From assembly GCA_011049545.1 (NCBI GenBank), contig DRHQ01000091.1:1-64000 (forward strand): a stretch of 64,000 bases of DNA, in the 5' to 3' direction. The DNA comes from Candidatus Aminicenantota bacterium (GTDB taxonomy: Bacteria; Acidobacteriota; Aminicenantia; Aminicenantales; Aminicenantaceae). Of this stretch, positions 17,260 through 25,051 are shown in pieces. Position numbers and translations under genes: made by a program. Below the pieces are notes generated by a model that saw only the letters and a list, made by a program, of their open reading frames with translations, made no database searches and was not told the origin of the DNA. Position 1 is the stretch's first letter. Every line of letters starts with the position of its first letter.

Positions 17260-19104
17260 ATGAAAAACAAAACTTTCCGTTTTAGCATTCTCTTAATTGT
17301 AGTCGTATTCTTTTTGGCCGGGCTAAATTTTTCGGCTCAAAAGAGCAAACTTTTCAACTATGACGTATTAATAAAAAACGCAAGAGTGTTTGATGGATCT
17401 TTGAAACCTGCGTTTAGGGCAGATGTGGCTGTTAAAGACGGCATGATCGTAAAGGTAGAAAGGTCGATCAAAGGATCAGCAGCTAAAGTGATAAACGGCA
17501 AAGGACTTTATGTGACTCCTGGTTTCATCGATCTTCATACGCATGTCGATAGGGGAATGTATTTTGCGGAAAACAGGGCATGTCTCAATTACTTAAAGCA
17601 AGGGGTGACAACAGTTATAGTCGGGCAATGCGGTTCCAGCGCCTGGCCAATTTTCGAGAAAGCAGAAGACGTTATGAAGGTTTGGTCAAGAGAAGGAATC
17701 GGGCCCCACGCGGCTTTGCTTGTCGGACATGGAACAGTGCGGCAAATTGTGATGGGGATGGAAGAAAGAGAGCCAACGGCAGAGGAACTTGAAAAAATGA
17801 AGGCTCTCGTAAAGGAAGCCATGGAACAGGGAGCCTATGGTCTTTCTACTGGGTTGATTTATCAACCTGGTTCTTTCGGAAAAACAGATGAAGTCATAGA
17901 ATTGGTAAAGGTCATCGCTCCCTATGGCGGAATATACCACTCCCATATCCGGAATGAGAGTGATAAACTCCTTGAAGCAGTAAAAGAGGCTATAGAAATA
18001 TCAGATAAATCAGGTGCTCCAGTCCATATTTCGCATTTTAAGGTTATGGGCAAGAAGAACTGGGGTCTTGTCAGAGAAGCCTGCGCCATCATAGAAGAGG
18101 CCCGTGCTAAGGGGATTAAAGTCACTGCTGACCAGTATCCTTATCAATTCTCAAACGGTTATCCATACTCAAGTCTAATTCCGAGATCAGCCTGGCTGGG
18201 AATTGAAGAAACAGAAGGCACTGAAAGAGTAGAAACCGAAAGGTTGACATCAGAGGATGCAGAAGCGATTTTTAACCATCTCAGAGATTCTCAATTGATT
18301 GAGCTCTATAAAAAAGTTACCCCTTACTATCCTGTCTCTGAACGCCATCTACAGTTTCTCAACGAAATTCCCAGAGATAGGCTTGTAAGGCTTGTTTCCA
18401 GGAGTTTAATCAGGCCCGGAAATTTCAGGGGGCCAGGCAATACAAAAGAAAGGGGGATGTTTTTAGCGAGGATGGCAAATCCAGAAGAGGCACAGAAGAT
18501 CCGGGAGCAGATCAGAGAGTACATAGTTGACGGTAGGGGCCCGGAAAATATCATTGTTGGCATTTGTGTGGAGAAAAATCTTGAAGGAAAGTCTTTAAAA
18601 CAAGTTGCGGCTATGAAAAGAAAATCCGTAGAAGATACAGCCATAGAACTGGAACTTATGGGAGCAAGGTGCGTCCCTCTCCGCATTGGCGAAGAGGATA
18701 TCGAGTATATCATGAAAAAAGACTATGTGGGCACAGGAAGTGATGGAACTGCTCCCCCTTATGGCATAGGACTCACCCATATCCGTTCTTATTCTACGTT
18801 TCTTCATAAAATTAAAAAATATGCCCTTAAGCGAAAGTCCGTCTCCGTTTCCCATGTCATTCGATCTCAAACATCGCTCGCGGCAAAAATCATGAACTGG
18901 GATGATAGAGGTTGGATAAAGAATGGATACAAAGCTGATATAGTAGTCCTTGATCTGAATAACATAAAAACCAGGACTTCTATTTCTAATCCCCAAGCTT
19001 ACAGCGAAGGAGTCAAATACCTGCTGGTCAATGGTGAAGTTGTTCTGGACGGAGGAAAGTGGACAGGAAAGCTCCCCGGGAAAGTCATCAAGCTTAAAAA
19101 GTGA
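17260..19104 (+). CDS. Secreted N-acyl-D-amino-acid deacylase (D-aminoacylase family)
   Basis: A 614-residue protein with a signal peptide (about 1-26). Family landmarks are PGFIDLHTHVD (His93, His95), VTTVIVGQCGSS with the bridging cysteine, GLSTGLIYQPG, IYHSHIRNES and VHISHFKVMG (metal histidines) and GTGSDG with the catalytic Asp. The usual HPR(x)YGTFPRV segment is altered to THIRSYSTF, so substrate specificity may differ. It is about 60-120 residues longer than typical D-aminoacylases owing to an insert around residues 315-400. The family removes the acyl group from N-acyl-D-amino acids or cleaves D-amino-acid-containing dipeptides, in line with salvage of wall-derived or racemised peptides. 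It has its own promoter at 17204. Confidence 0.87.
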   Translation: MKNKTFRFSILLIVVVFFLAGLNFSAQKSKLFNYDVLIKNARVFDGSLKPAFRADVAVKDGMIVKVERSIKGSAAKVINGKGLYVTPGFIDLHTHVDRGMYFAENRACLNYLKQGVTTVIVGQCGSSAWPIFEKAEDVMKVWSREGIGPHAALLVGHGTVRQIVMGMEEREPTAEELEKMKALVKEAMEQGAYGLSTGLIYQPGSFGKTDEVIELVKVIAPYGGIYHSHIRNESDKLLEAVKEAIEISDKSGAPVHISHFKVMGKKNWGLVREACAIIEEARAKGIKVTADQYPYQFSNGYPYSSLIPRSAWLGIEETEGTERVETERLTSEDAEAIFNHLRDSQLIELYKKVTPYYPVSERHLQFLNEIPRDRLVRLVSRSLIRPGNFRGPGNTKERGMFLARMANPEEAQKIREQIREYIVDGRGPENIIVGICVEKNLEGKSLKQVAAMKRKSVEDTAIELELMGARCVPLRIGEEDIEYIMKKDYVGTGSDGTAPPYGIGLTHIRSYSTFLHKIKKYALKRKSVSVSHVIRSQTSLAAKIMNWDDRGWIKNGYKADIVVLDLNNIKTRTSISNPQAYSEGVKYLLVNGEVVLDGGKWTGKLPGKVIKLKK

Positions 19105-19195
19105 TAAGGCAGGAGACAGAACAGTCAATTTTAGGAAGGTTTGATTTATCTGGGTAGCACTTCCAAATCTGTGATTGTAGAAGGTTACATTCTGT

Positions 19196-19222
19196 AGGGG
19201 CTTGATTCATCAAGCCCACCGC
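19196..19222. repeat. Palindromic repeat copy (GGGGCTTGATTCATCAAGCCCAC)
   Basis: A single copy of the GGGCTTGAT-NN-ATCAAGCCC family, 32 bp upstream of the asparaginase start, preceded by the half-copy GGTTTGATTTATC near 19137. Confidence 0.85.
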
Positions 19223-19254
19223 TTTTATAGATAGACAAATCATAAGGAGGCATG

Positions 19255-20310
19255 ATGAGAGATAAGTTTTCGAGAAGGGATTTTCTTAAAACGGGAATTG
19301 GCATCGGAGCAGCCTCGATGCTCGGAGCAGGAAAAAATCTAGCTGGAGAAGAGAAAAAAGTAGGAAAGATGTGTGTAGTATCCAGTAGAAATGGTCTAAG
19401 AACCGCAGAAAAAGCTATGGAACTTCTCAGGCAAGGGAAAGATCCATTGGATGCGGTTATTGCTGGGGTTAACATTGTTGAAAATGATCCCAAAGACACG
19501 TCTGTAGGCTATGGAGGACTTCCTAATGAGGAAGGTGTTGTCGAGCTTGATTCTTGCGTCATGCATGGCCCCACCCATAATGGCGGAGCAGTGGCCAGCA
19601 TTAGAAACATAAAGAATCCATCCAAGGTGGCCAAACTTGTCATGGAAAGAACTGACCATGCGCTTCTTGTCGGAAAAGGTGCCCTGAGATTCGCTAAAGC
19701 TCATGGTTTCAAGGAAGAAAACCTCCTGACAGACAGAGCAAGAGAGATCTGGCTTCAGCGTAAGGAAATGCTCTCAGACAAGGATTTTTGGTTTGCGCCT
19801 AAACCTGAGAAGCTCGAGAAAGAATTGGAATCCTATCTTAGTTCCTATGGAACTATCAACTGTTGTGCCCTAGATGCTTCAGGCAATCTTGCAGGTGTGA
19901 CAACCACCAGCGGGTTCTTCTTTAAGATACCGGGAAGGGTAGGGGATTCACCGATTATAGGAGCAGGCCTTTACGTTGATAATGATGTCGGAGCAGCAGG
20001 CTCGACAGGAAGAGGAGAAGCAAATATCCTTAACTGCGGAAGTTTCCAGGTGGTTAATTTCATGAGCAGAGGTTTTTCTCCAGAAGAAGCATGCCTCAAA
20101 TCATTAGAACAAATTTCCGACAAGTCAAAGCTTCTTCCTCACCTTTTAAACGAAAAAGGCCTTCCTCGATTTGGCCTAAACTTTTATGCCGTCAATAAAA
20201 AGGGTGAATATGGGGGAGGTTCCATGTGGAGCGGCCGAAACTTTGTTGTCCACGACGGGAAGGAAAATAAATTAATACCTACCGCTTATCTTTATAAAAG
20301 AAAGAGCTAA
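19255..20310 (+). CDS. Tat-exported glycosylasparaginase / N4-(beta-N-acetylglucosaminyl)-L-asparaginase
   Basis: There are two adjacent ATGs (19252 and 19255) after AAGGAGGC; the second gives better Shine-Dalgarno spacing. The N-terminus has the twin-arginine signal SRRDFLKTGIG and a hydrophobic stretch. The body is an Ntn hydrolase: the autoprocessing site precedes the nucleophile Thr in YGTINCCALDASGNLAG, followed by TTTSGFFFKIPGRVGDSPI and GAAGSTGRGE, nearly diagnostic of aspartylglucosaminidase. It should self-cleave into alpha and beta chains and hydrolyse the GlcNAc-Asn bond of N-glycoasparagine, or beta-aspartyl peptides in related members. 351 residues is normal. It lies just outside the left end of the mobile element. 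Confidence 0.9.
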   Translation: MRDKFSRRDFLKTGIGIGAASMLGAGKNLAGEEKKVGKMCVVSSRNGLRTAEKAMELLRQGKDPLDAVIAGVNIVENDPKDTSVGYGGLPNEEGVVELDSCVMHGPTHNGGAVASIRNIKNPSKVAKLVMERTDHALLVGKGALRFAKAHGFKEENLLTDRAREIWLQRKEMLSDKDFWFAPKPEKLEKELESYLSSYGTINCCALDASGNLAGVTTTSGFFFKIPGRVGDSPIIGAGLYVDNDVGAAGSTGRGEANILNCGSFQVVNFMSRGFSPEEACLKSLEQISDKSKLLPHLLNEKGLPRFGLNFYAVNKKGEYGGGSMWSGRNFVVHDGKENKLIPTAYLYKRKS

Positions 20311-20377
20311 AGCTTAATTAGAAGATATTATTTCCTCTTTTGCCCCGCATATTAAACAGCTTCAACAAGGGAATTAT

Positions 20378-20403
20378 TTATTTCGTCAATGTTCCTCTAA
20401 AAC
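20378..20403. other. attL: left 26-bp direct repeat of the integrated element
   Basis: The 26-bp sequence beginning TTATTTCGTCAATGTTCC is identical at 33465-33490 and diverges immediately on both sides. The right copy contains the last codons and stop of rlpA (minus strand), so the left copy is the displaced end of the target. The two copies bracket a block with an integrase at its inner right edge. Confidence 0.92.
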
Positions 20404-20533
20404 AATTTTGGGGGTATTTGCTATTCTTTTATTATCAGCTATTTACTTTGGATATCAATAACTTACATAAATTTTTAATTAACACTGTTTAACATGATTT
20501 CGCATGTTTTTCTATGCTTTTGGTCATAATTTG

Positions 20534-20555
20534 GTCATAAAAAGATTACTTAAAA
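20534..20555 (+). promoter_or_regulatory. Direct repeat TTTGGTCAT, possible integrase arm-type sites
   Basis: TTTGGTCATAATTTGGTCATAA at about 20519-20541 contains two tandem TTTGGTCAT copies about 11 bp apart inside the left end; a related GGTCAC follows near 20570. Tyrosine integrases of this class usually bind short arm repeats about 100-150 bp from the core site. The assignment rests on position and repetition only, and the coordinates are approximate. Confidence 0.35.
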
Positions 20556-20581
20556 GTCGTCATTTTTAGGTCACTTTCTAG

Positions 20582-20610
20582 TTGACAAAACTAAATTGAA
20601 TTAATATTCT
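20582..20610 (+). promoter_or_regulatory. Sigma-70-type promoter for the left-arm coiled-coil gene
   Basis: TTGACA (20582-20587), 17-bp spacer, TATTCT (20605-20610). The gene's best start is at 20688, leaving a leader of about 70 nt. Confidence 0.7.
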
Positions 20611-20687
20611 TGAAGTATAAAAATCAGAAAAGTTGGGGAAAATTAAAATTTGATATTTTCCTCAAAAATAAAAAAGGAGAAATGATA

Positions 20688-22013
20688 ATGTCTAGGTGGG
20701 ATGATGATTTTAAAAACCATCAAATTCACAATAATCTTCAATCTGTCAGTAATTTATTAAAAGAAATAAAAAATTTTGATGATCAAGATCCTGAAATTTT
20801 TGAAGAAATAGATAGATTAAACCAAATTATAAGATATGTTCCAATTGTCTTTGGTAAGGTGGATCCCGTTATGATTCCTCTAAAGATAATCGATGAATTA
20901 AATCAAATTATAATAAATATTACTGGTGATTTAAATAATTATAAAAATACGAAAGATAGGGCCCAATTGATAAACGCAAATGGGAGGGCTGAAAATTTGC
21001 TAGTGAAAATTTCGAATTTAATCATTCCATCAGATTATGCGGACATTAAAGGTGTTCGCGAGGCGACTTCATCTCTCCGAAAATCAGTTGGCCAATATAT
21101 TAGAAATATAAAAAATGAGGAAAATAATTTTAAAAAAGGAATAAAAGGATTTGAAGGTAAAACTAATGAATTAAGCGCTACTATTGATAATCAGAAAACA
21201 AGGCTCGATGAAGCAATAACTCAATTCCAACAGCAGTTTTCACAGGCTGAAGAACAACGAAGAGGACAATTTACGCAATCTCAAGAAAAGTGGACTCAAG
21301 AATTTACTGTGGCAGTTGAAAAAAGAAAAACTGAATTTACACAAGAGCAAGAAGATCTTAAACGGGCCCAGGGAGAATTTATAAACGAAATAAACAATAA
21401 GAAAGATAGCTTTGAGAATGAATTGAAAACCAAAAATGAACAGTTTATCAAGGAATTATCTGCAAAAGTAGAGAGTTATATTAAAAAATTTGAGGACTAT
21501 AAAAAACGTGCCCAAGAATTAGTTCATGTAATCGCTGATACAGGAATGGTTGGGGGATATCAAGAATTTGCAAATAAAGAAAGAAAGGCTGCCCTATTGT
21601 GGAAAATCGTTGCAGTTTTGTCTTTTATGGGATTAATTGGTTTTGCTATAGTCGCTTTTTATATTGTTCTACAAGGCGAAATTAAATGGCCTTTAGTTGC
21701 CGGAAGAGTATTTGTTGCCTCCACGTTTGGCGTATTGGGTGCATATGCGGCAAGATTGGCTGATAGGCACGAAGAAAAAGAAAAAATAAATAGGAGAATG
21801 GAACTAGAATTAGCATCTATAGATCCGTATTTAGTCGGCCTTCCCGAAGAAGTTATACATAAATTAAAGGCGTCATTGGCAGAGAGGCTTTTTGGGGGTA
21901 AAGAACCTATCAAAATTAAGAAAAAAGAAGAGATTTCTGGAACTTCTTTTGATTTAGTAAAGCAGCTTGTAGAAACGTTGAGAGATTTAATCAAAAAGGG
22001 TGAGCCCAGCTAA
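20688..22013 (+). CDS. Coiled-coil protein with two C-terminal membrane helices (unknown; candidate cargo)
   Basis: The start at 20688 is chosen because it lies 8 bases after AAGGAG; an upstream TTG (20610) and ATG (20682) are poorer. The 441-residue product is highly charged. A helical N-terminal region (1-165) leads into a long coiled coil (about 165-300) with repeated FTQ(S/E)QE-like segments. Two close hydrophobic helices (about 304-330 and 338-360) follow, then a 75-residue cytoplasmic-type tail. I do not recognise the family. AT-rich codon use and position next to attL behind its own promoter are typical of lysogenic-conversion or defence cargo. A membrane-associated sensor or effector is a guess. 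Confidence 0.75.
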   Translation: MSRWDDDFKNHQIHNNLQSVSNLLKEIKNFDDQDPEIFEEIDRLNQIIRYVPIVFGKVDPVMIPLKIIDELNQIIINITGDLNNYKNTKDRAQLINANGRAENLLVKISNLIIPSDYADIKGVREATSSLRKSVGQYIRNIKNEENNFKKGIKGFEGKTNELSATIDNQKTRLDEAITQFQQQFSQAEEQRRGQFTQSQEKWTQEFTVAVEKRKTEFTQEQEDLKRAQGEFINEINNKKDSFENELKTKNEQFIKELSAKVESYIKKFEDYKKRAQELVHVIADTGMVGGYQEFANKERKAALLWKIVAVLSFMGLIGFAIVAFYIVLQGEIKWPLVAGRVFVASTFGVLGAYAARLADRHEEKEKINRRMELELASIDPYLVGLPEEVIHKLKASLAERLFGGKEPIKIKKKEEISGTSFDLVKQLVETLRDLIKKGEPS

Positions 22014-22030
22014 AGTTGGGATTTTATTTA
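22005..22030 (+). terminator. Rho-independent terminator at the end of the coiled-coil gene
   Basis: CCCAGC-TAAA-GTTGGG (stem 22005-22010 with 22015-22020) is followed by ATTTTATTTATT. The stop codon TAA lies in the loop, so the hairpin overlaps the end of the reading frame. Confidence 0.65.
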
Positions 22031-22317
22031 TTATATTTTGGTTTTTCTTTCTTAATAATTTTCTTTTCTTCTCTGCGAGCTTGATCAATTGATTTAAACT
22101 GTTTTGTTTGAAATTGTCGGGCTCCTTTAATAGGATCTTTTCCTCCTAGCAAGTGCTCTTTTAGACGATCATCAACTCTGCCAAGTTTTGCTATGCCCGT
22201 GTAAAGATTTGTTTCCCCTGCATTCTTCAGTTTATAGACAATTGGCTTGTTTTTGAGAATTTTCTCAATGTTTTTCTTACTAAAGTTTCGTTTTGGCGAG
22301 AATTTTTTAGTTCCCAT
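22024..22317 (-). CDS. Small GIY-YIG nuclease-like protein
   Basis: A 97-residue basic protein converging on the coiled-coil gene. Core features of a minimal GIY-YIG fold are present: VYKL as the first half-motif, NLYTGIAK as the second, Arg and His in DDRLKEHL, Glu in QARREEKKII and a terminal Asn in KPKYN. Family members nick or cleave DNA as homing endonucleases, repair enzymes or restriction modules. The gene is preceded by GGAG and lies 33 bp after the 305-residue gene on the same strand, so the two are probably one operon. A role in mobile-element defence or DNA processing is inferred. Confidence 0.7.
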   Translation of the reverse strand: MGTKKFSPKRNFSKKNIEKILKNKPIVYKLKNAGETNLYTGIAKLGRVDDRLKEHLLGGKDPIKGARQFQTKQFKSIDQARREEKKIIKKEKPKYNK

Positions 22318-22350
22318 AGATCACATCTCCTTTTGTAATTGAATGATTTA

Positions 22351-23268
22351 TTATTTTGTTAAAATTGAATTTCTAATAACAGAAGATGCACTTTCTATAA
22401 AAGCTTTTTGAGCATCTTTAATAGAAAATGGGGATAAATCTCTTATTTCTTCATGGATATTATCAAGCCAATAAAGATATATTTCCATTGAGTTTTCCCA
22501 ATCTGGGTGTAATGATATCTCTTTATTCTCCTTATTCCATATAATCAAATTTTTCCTTTTTAAATAATCAAATAGTATCAATAAATCCTCTTGATCAAGA
22601 TGAAAGTGTCTTGAAATAACACTATATTTGATTTTTTTGTCTTTTCCTGAATCAACTAAAAATTTAACGATCCTTATAGATATTTTGAATATACCGGAGA
22701 GCTCCACTAGATCTTTGGCTGGAAGAAAATTAGCGGGGGGGACATAAATATCTTCAGCATATTTTTTCACGCTTTCTAAGACCCTTTCAGCCTCTAAAAG
22801 AAAACCGCTTATTTTCATGGGCAAGAAATAAATATCTCCTTCTTTAGAATGTGATGTTTTCGGGATATTAAATTTTTTGTCATATCTTGAAACTATTTGA
22901 TATTGTTCGGGCCTATTAGGATGATTTCTCTCAAAATAAATCCTTCTTCCTTTTTGACCTGTTATCTCATAATATGATTTTAAGGTTTCCTTCCAATTTC
23001 GATTTAAGTGCTTATTAAGAGGAAAAAGTCTATAGTTACTGTTTTTTTTGATATTTGAATTATGGAAGGCCAACCAAGAAAGGAAAAAGTTGTCTTTATC
23101 TATACGCGCTTTTTTATCCTTTCCCTTTATAAAATGATAGAGACACGAAGCACAATGACATTTATACGAATGAGTCTTCCCTTCTTTTAAATCGCGATAA
23201 ATCTTCTTCAAAGTTTCAAGTGTCACAATTTTCTTCTTTGAATTGAGCACTATATTTTGTTGTCTCAT
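22351..23268 (-). CDS. Unrecognised 305-residue protein with a Cys cluster and a winged-helix-like C-terminal half
   Basis: I do not recognise this protein. It is basic and AT-rich, with CHCASCLYHF near residue 40 (three closely spaced Cys and a His), suggesting a small metal site. A segment around 205-260 (IKYSVISRHFHLDQEDLLIL, then a beta-hairpin-like IIWNKENKEISLH) looks like a winged helix. It starts 52 bp from the divergently transcribed XRE regulator, so the two share an operator region, and it runs into the GIY-YIG gene. It may be accessory cargo or part of the lysogeny control region. Confidence 0.7.
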   Translation of the reverse strand: MRQQNIVLNSKKKIVTLETLKKIYRDLKEGKTHSYKCHCASCLYHFIKGKDKKARIDKDNFFLSWLAFHNSNIKKNSNYRLFPLNKHLNRNWKETLKSYYEITGQKGRRIYFERNHPNRPEQYQIVSRYDKKFNIPKTSHSKEGDIYFLPMKISGFLLEAERVLESVKKYAEDIYVPPANFLPAKDLVELSGIFKISIRIVKFLVDSGKDKKIKYSVISRHFHLDQEDLLILFDYLKRKNLIIWNKENKEISLHPDWENSMEIYLYWLDNIHEEIRDLSPFSIKDAQKAFIESASSVIRNSILTK

Positions 23269-23320
23269 TTATGATACATCCAAAATATGGGAAAATCAAG
23301 ATTAATAACGGAGGCGAATA

Positions 23321-23512
23321 TTGTTTAATCGAATCAAAGCTTATCGGTTTTTAAAGAATAAAACCCAGGATGATTTGATGACTCAAACCAGAATTGACCA
23401 ATCAAGAATATCAAGAATTGAAAGGGGTATTCTTAAACCTACGGATGAAGAGAAGCAAAAATTAGCTAAAGCCCTTAAAACAACGGAAGGGGAACTCTTC
23501 AGAAAAAATTAA
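23321..23512 (+). CDS. XRE-family HTH regulator (TTG start)
   Basis: The 63-residue product starts at TTG 23321, six bases after GGAGG. It is almost entirely a Cro/C1-type helix-turn-helix: NKTQDDLMTQTRIDQSRISRIERGILKPTDEEKQKLAKAL. It is divergent from the 305-residue gene and leads the rightward excision/replication/packaging genes, the usual place for an early repressor or activator. The short length lacks a C1 oligomerisation or cleavage domain, so it is more like Cro. Confidence 0.85.
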   Translation: MFNRIKAYRFLKNKTQDDLMTQTRIDQSRISRIERGILKPTDEEKQKLAKALKTTEGELFRKN

Positions 23513-23516
23513 GAAA

Positions 23517-23729
23517 TTGGAAAAAAGGTTTTTGACGCTTACGGAAACTTCTGAATATATGAATCTGTCTGCAAGTCTTTTATATAAGCTGGTTGAGGCT
23601 AAGCAGATTCCTCATACCAGGATTGGCCGGAAGATTCTTTTTGATCGTCAAAAACTTGAGAAATACATCGATGAGAATAGTTTTGGGGTCGAAGATTGGG
23701 ATGAAAAAGCTAAGGAGATGTTGGAATGA
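23517..23729 (+). CDS. Excisionase-like HTH_17 protein
   Basis: A 70-residue MerR-like winged helix: LTLTETSEYMNLSASLLYKLVEAKQIPHTRIGRKILFDRQKLEKYI, the standard excisionase/DNA-binding domain. It begins at a TTG five bases after the XRE stop with no clear ribosome site, so it is probably coupled. In this context it most likely acts as a recombination directionality factor for the integrase at 32390 or as a regulator. Confidence 0.82.
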   Translation: MEKRFLTLTETSEYMNLSASLLYKLVEAKQIPHTRIGRKILFDRQKLEKYIDENSFGVEDWDEKAKEMLE

Positions 23730-23845
23730 AAAGTAAAACATTTGGGCGGCGGGGTTGTGGTGGTTTGGTAGTCCCTTCCATTATGATCTTTGCTGCCCTT
23801 CTTATAAAAAGGGACGGAATCATTGGAAAGCAAAACTCGCAATGA
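23726..23845 (+). CDS. Small hydrophobic protein, 39 residues (tentative)
   Basis: This frame starts in an ATGA overlap with the excisionase-like gene and encodes a 39-residue peptide with a hydrophobic core (GGLVVPSIMIFAALLI), so possibly one membrane helix. It overlaps the start of the next gene. The overlap geometry favours translation; no homologue is recognised. Confidence 0.35.
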   Translation: MKSKTFGRRGCGGLVVPSIMIFAALLIKRDGIIGKQNSQ

Positions 23846-24305
23846 GAAAGCATATAAGCCGAAGAAGCCATTTCAGGCGGTCGAAGGAATTGGGACTCCG
23901 CCCTGGAGAAAATTAGATATGGGTGCAATTGGAATCTTTATGGAATTTTATAACAAATTTAATGGGTTTAATCGATATAATCTTTCGCTCACCTATCGAG
24001 AGGTTAATAAAAAGATGTCCTCTTTAATCTTTACGCGGTTTCTTTGGCAGCTCATAGGCTTTGGATTCCTTGATATAAGAAGGACAGGCCGATTGATGAG
24101 AAATTGTTCCCTGTACGGGATCAGCAACCGTTGGAGAGAACTCAACACAGAGCCAGAAAAATTAATCAAAATCGAACAACTTCTCAAACAAATTAAGCTT
24201 TTAATGAGGAAACCCGGAAGCCAAAAGAAAAGGATGGAAATATGGAAACTGCGGAATAAGATTTTGAAATTAGGGAAGCATCCGCAGATTAAGCATGTCC
24301 AGTAG
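23823..24305 (+). CDS. Putative replication-associated winged-helix protein
   Basis: A 160-residue basic protein from a TTG start (alternatives are poor). The segments PPWRKLDMGAIGIFMEFYNKF, LSLTYREVNKKMSSLIFTRFLWQLIGFGFLDI and CSLYGISNRWRELN look like the winged-helix proteins that open the replication module of many small phages and integrated elements, where the C-terminal part reads roughly SYxLSxRW. A four-fold inverted-repeat array follows immediately, in the arrangement of an initiator gene and its origin or operator. Function is inferred from fold impression and context. Confidence 0.5.
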   Translation: MESKTRNEKAYKPKKPFQAVEGIGTPPWRKLDMGAIGIFMEFYNKFNGFNRYNLSLTYREVNKKMSSLIFTRFLWQLIGFGFLDIRRTGRLMRNCSLYGISNRWRELNTEPEKLIKIEQLLKQIKLLMRKPGSQKKRMEIWKLRNKILKLGKHPQIKHVQ

Positions 24306-24327
24306 ATGGTAAATATATATAAAGGTT

Positions 24328-24426
24328 ATCACGTGGTGATATTAAGAATAAGGAAGTTTTGTCACGTGGTAACGCTGTTAAGGGAATATTTTATCACGTG
24401 GTGACAAAATTTTATCACAGTGTGAT
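24328..24426. promoter_or_regulatory. Four phased ATCAC-N3-GTGAT inverted repeats
   Basis: Sites at 24328-24340 (perfect), 24361-24373 (one mismatch per arm pair), 24393-24405 (one mismatch) and 24414-24426 (perfect arms, AGT centre). The first three share the centre GTG. Start-to-start spacing is 33, 32 and 21 bp, close to three, three and two helical turns, so a protein bound to all four would sit on one DNA face. Confidence 0.8.
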
Positions 24427-24623
24427 GCTGAAAATATTGTTTGGTGAAATGATGATAAATCAAAAACGCACTCATGCCTCTTCGATGCTTAAAGTGGGAT
24501 TCTCTGGCCTCCAGGGGAAGGTAGTTGACATAATAGATATTCTGCGACACAAAGTTATTGCAAATAAACAGGTTATACCAGTGGGATATTATTCTCGGGA
24601 AAGCAGGGAAAAGCTGAGATTTT

Positions 24624-24734
24624 GTCCCATTATGGGTCATATACGGGCATTATTTCCCATTTCGAGGTCAATTTCAGGCAATTTTAGACTGCTTTGTCCT
24701 ATTAATAAAAGGACACTGATGGGACATTTGTCCC
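24624..24734. promoter_or_regulatory. Second set of inverted repeats upstream of the PC4-like gene
   Basis: GTCCCATTATGGGTC (about 24624-24638), GTCCT-N9-AGGAC (24696-24714) and GGGACATTTGTCCC (24721-24734, perfect 6-bp arms). The common half-site is roughly GTCC(C/T). The last copy ends 18 bp before the PC4-like start codon, a position suited to an autoregulatory operator. Confidence 0.55.
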
Positions 24735-24752
24735 GTCATGGTGAGGTGAATC

Positions 24753-25034
24753 ATGGACATTTATGAGATTGATAAGAACAGCATGGAGAAGATCAGGATA
24801 GCCCTGACTGAATTTAAAGGCCATAGACTCCTGGATATCAGAGTTTATTACGATGCATCAGAGACAAGAACTCCTGACTTCAAGCCTACAAAGAAAGGCA
24901 TAACAATCCCTATTGACTTGGTGAGAGAGGTGAAAGAGGGCATTGACAAGGCGCTGGCTGAAATAGAGTCCGAGACAGGGCCGGAATCAGGCGAGAATGG
25001 TCTAGAGAGGCCCCAGGGGGCAAGATCAGGATAG
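24753..25034 (+). CDS. PC4/Sub1-like ssDNA-binding transcription coactivator protein
   Basis: A 93-residue protein whose first 70 residues match the bacterial/phage PC4 family: MEKIRIALTEFKGHRLLDIRVYY, a short loop, FKPTKKGITIPIDLVREVKEGI. The fold binds single-stranded DNA as a dimer and affects transcription or replication. The C-terminal 25 residues are a loose, Gly/Glu-rich tail. It lies after the inverted-repeat region and before the probable terminase genes. PC4-like genes are found in phage genomes, so the location fits the element. Confidence 0.8.
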   Translation: MDIYEIDKNSMEKIRIALTEFKGHRLLDIRVYYDASETRTPDFKPTKKGITIPIDLVREVKEGIDKALAEIESETGPESGENGLERPQGARSG

Positions 25035-25051
25035 GGGTAAGGCAAGGTGTT

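Larger units (their letters stand above)
24306..24752. other. Non-coding control/origin-like region between the winged-helix and PC4-like genes
   Basis: This 447-bp stretch holds two sets of inverted repeats listed separately. A 135-codon frame (24359-24766) runs through both sets but starts at a TTG without a ribosome site, overlaps the next gene and has no recognisable domain, so I treat it as chance. The region is a candidate replication origin, a packaging (pac/cos) site or a multi-operator switch. Confidence 0.5.

Noticed and set aside
24359-24766. A 135-codon forward frame across the inverted-repeat region of the mobile element
   Set aside because: TTG start without ribosome site, overlaps the PC4-like start, encodes the operator repeats themselves and resembles no protein family.
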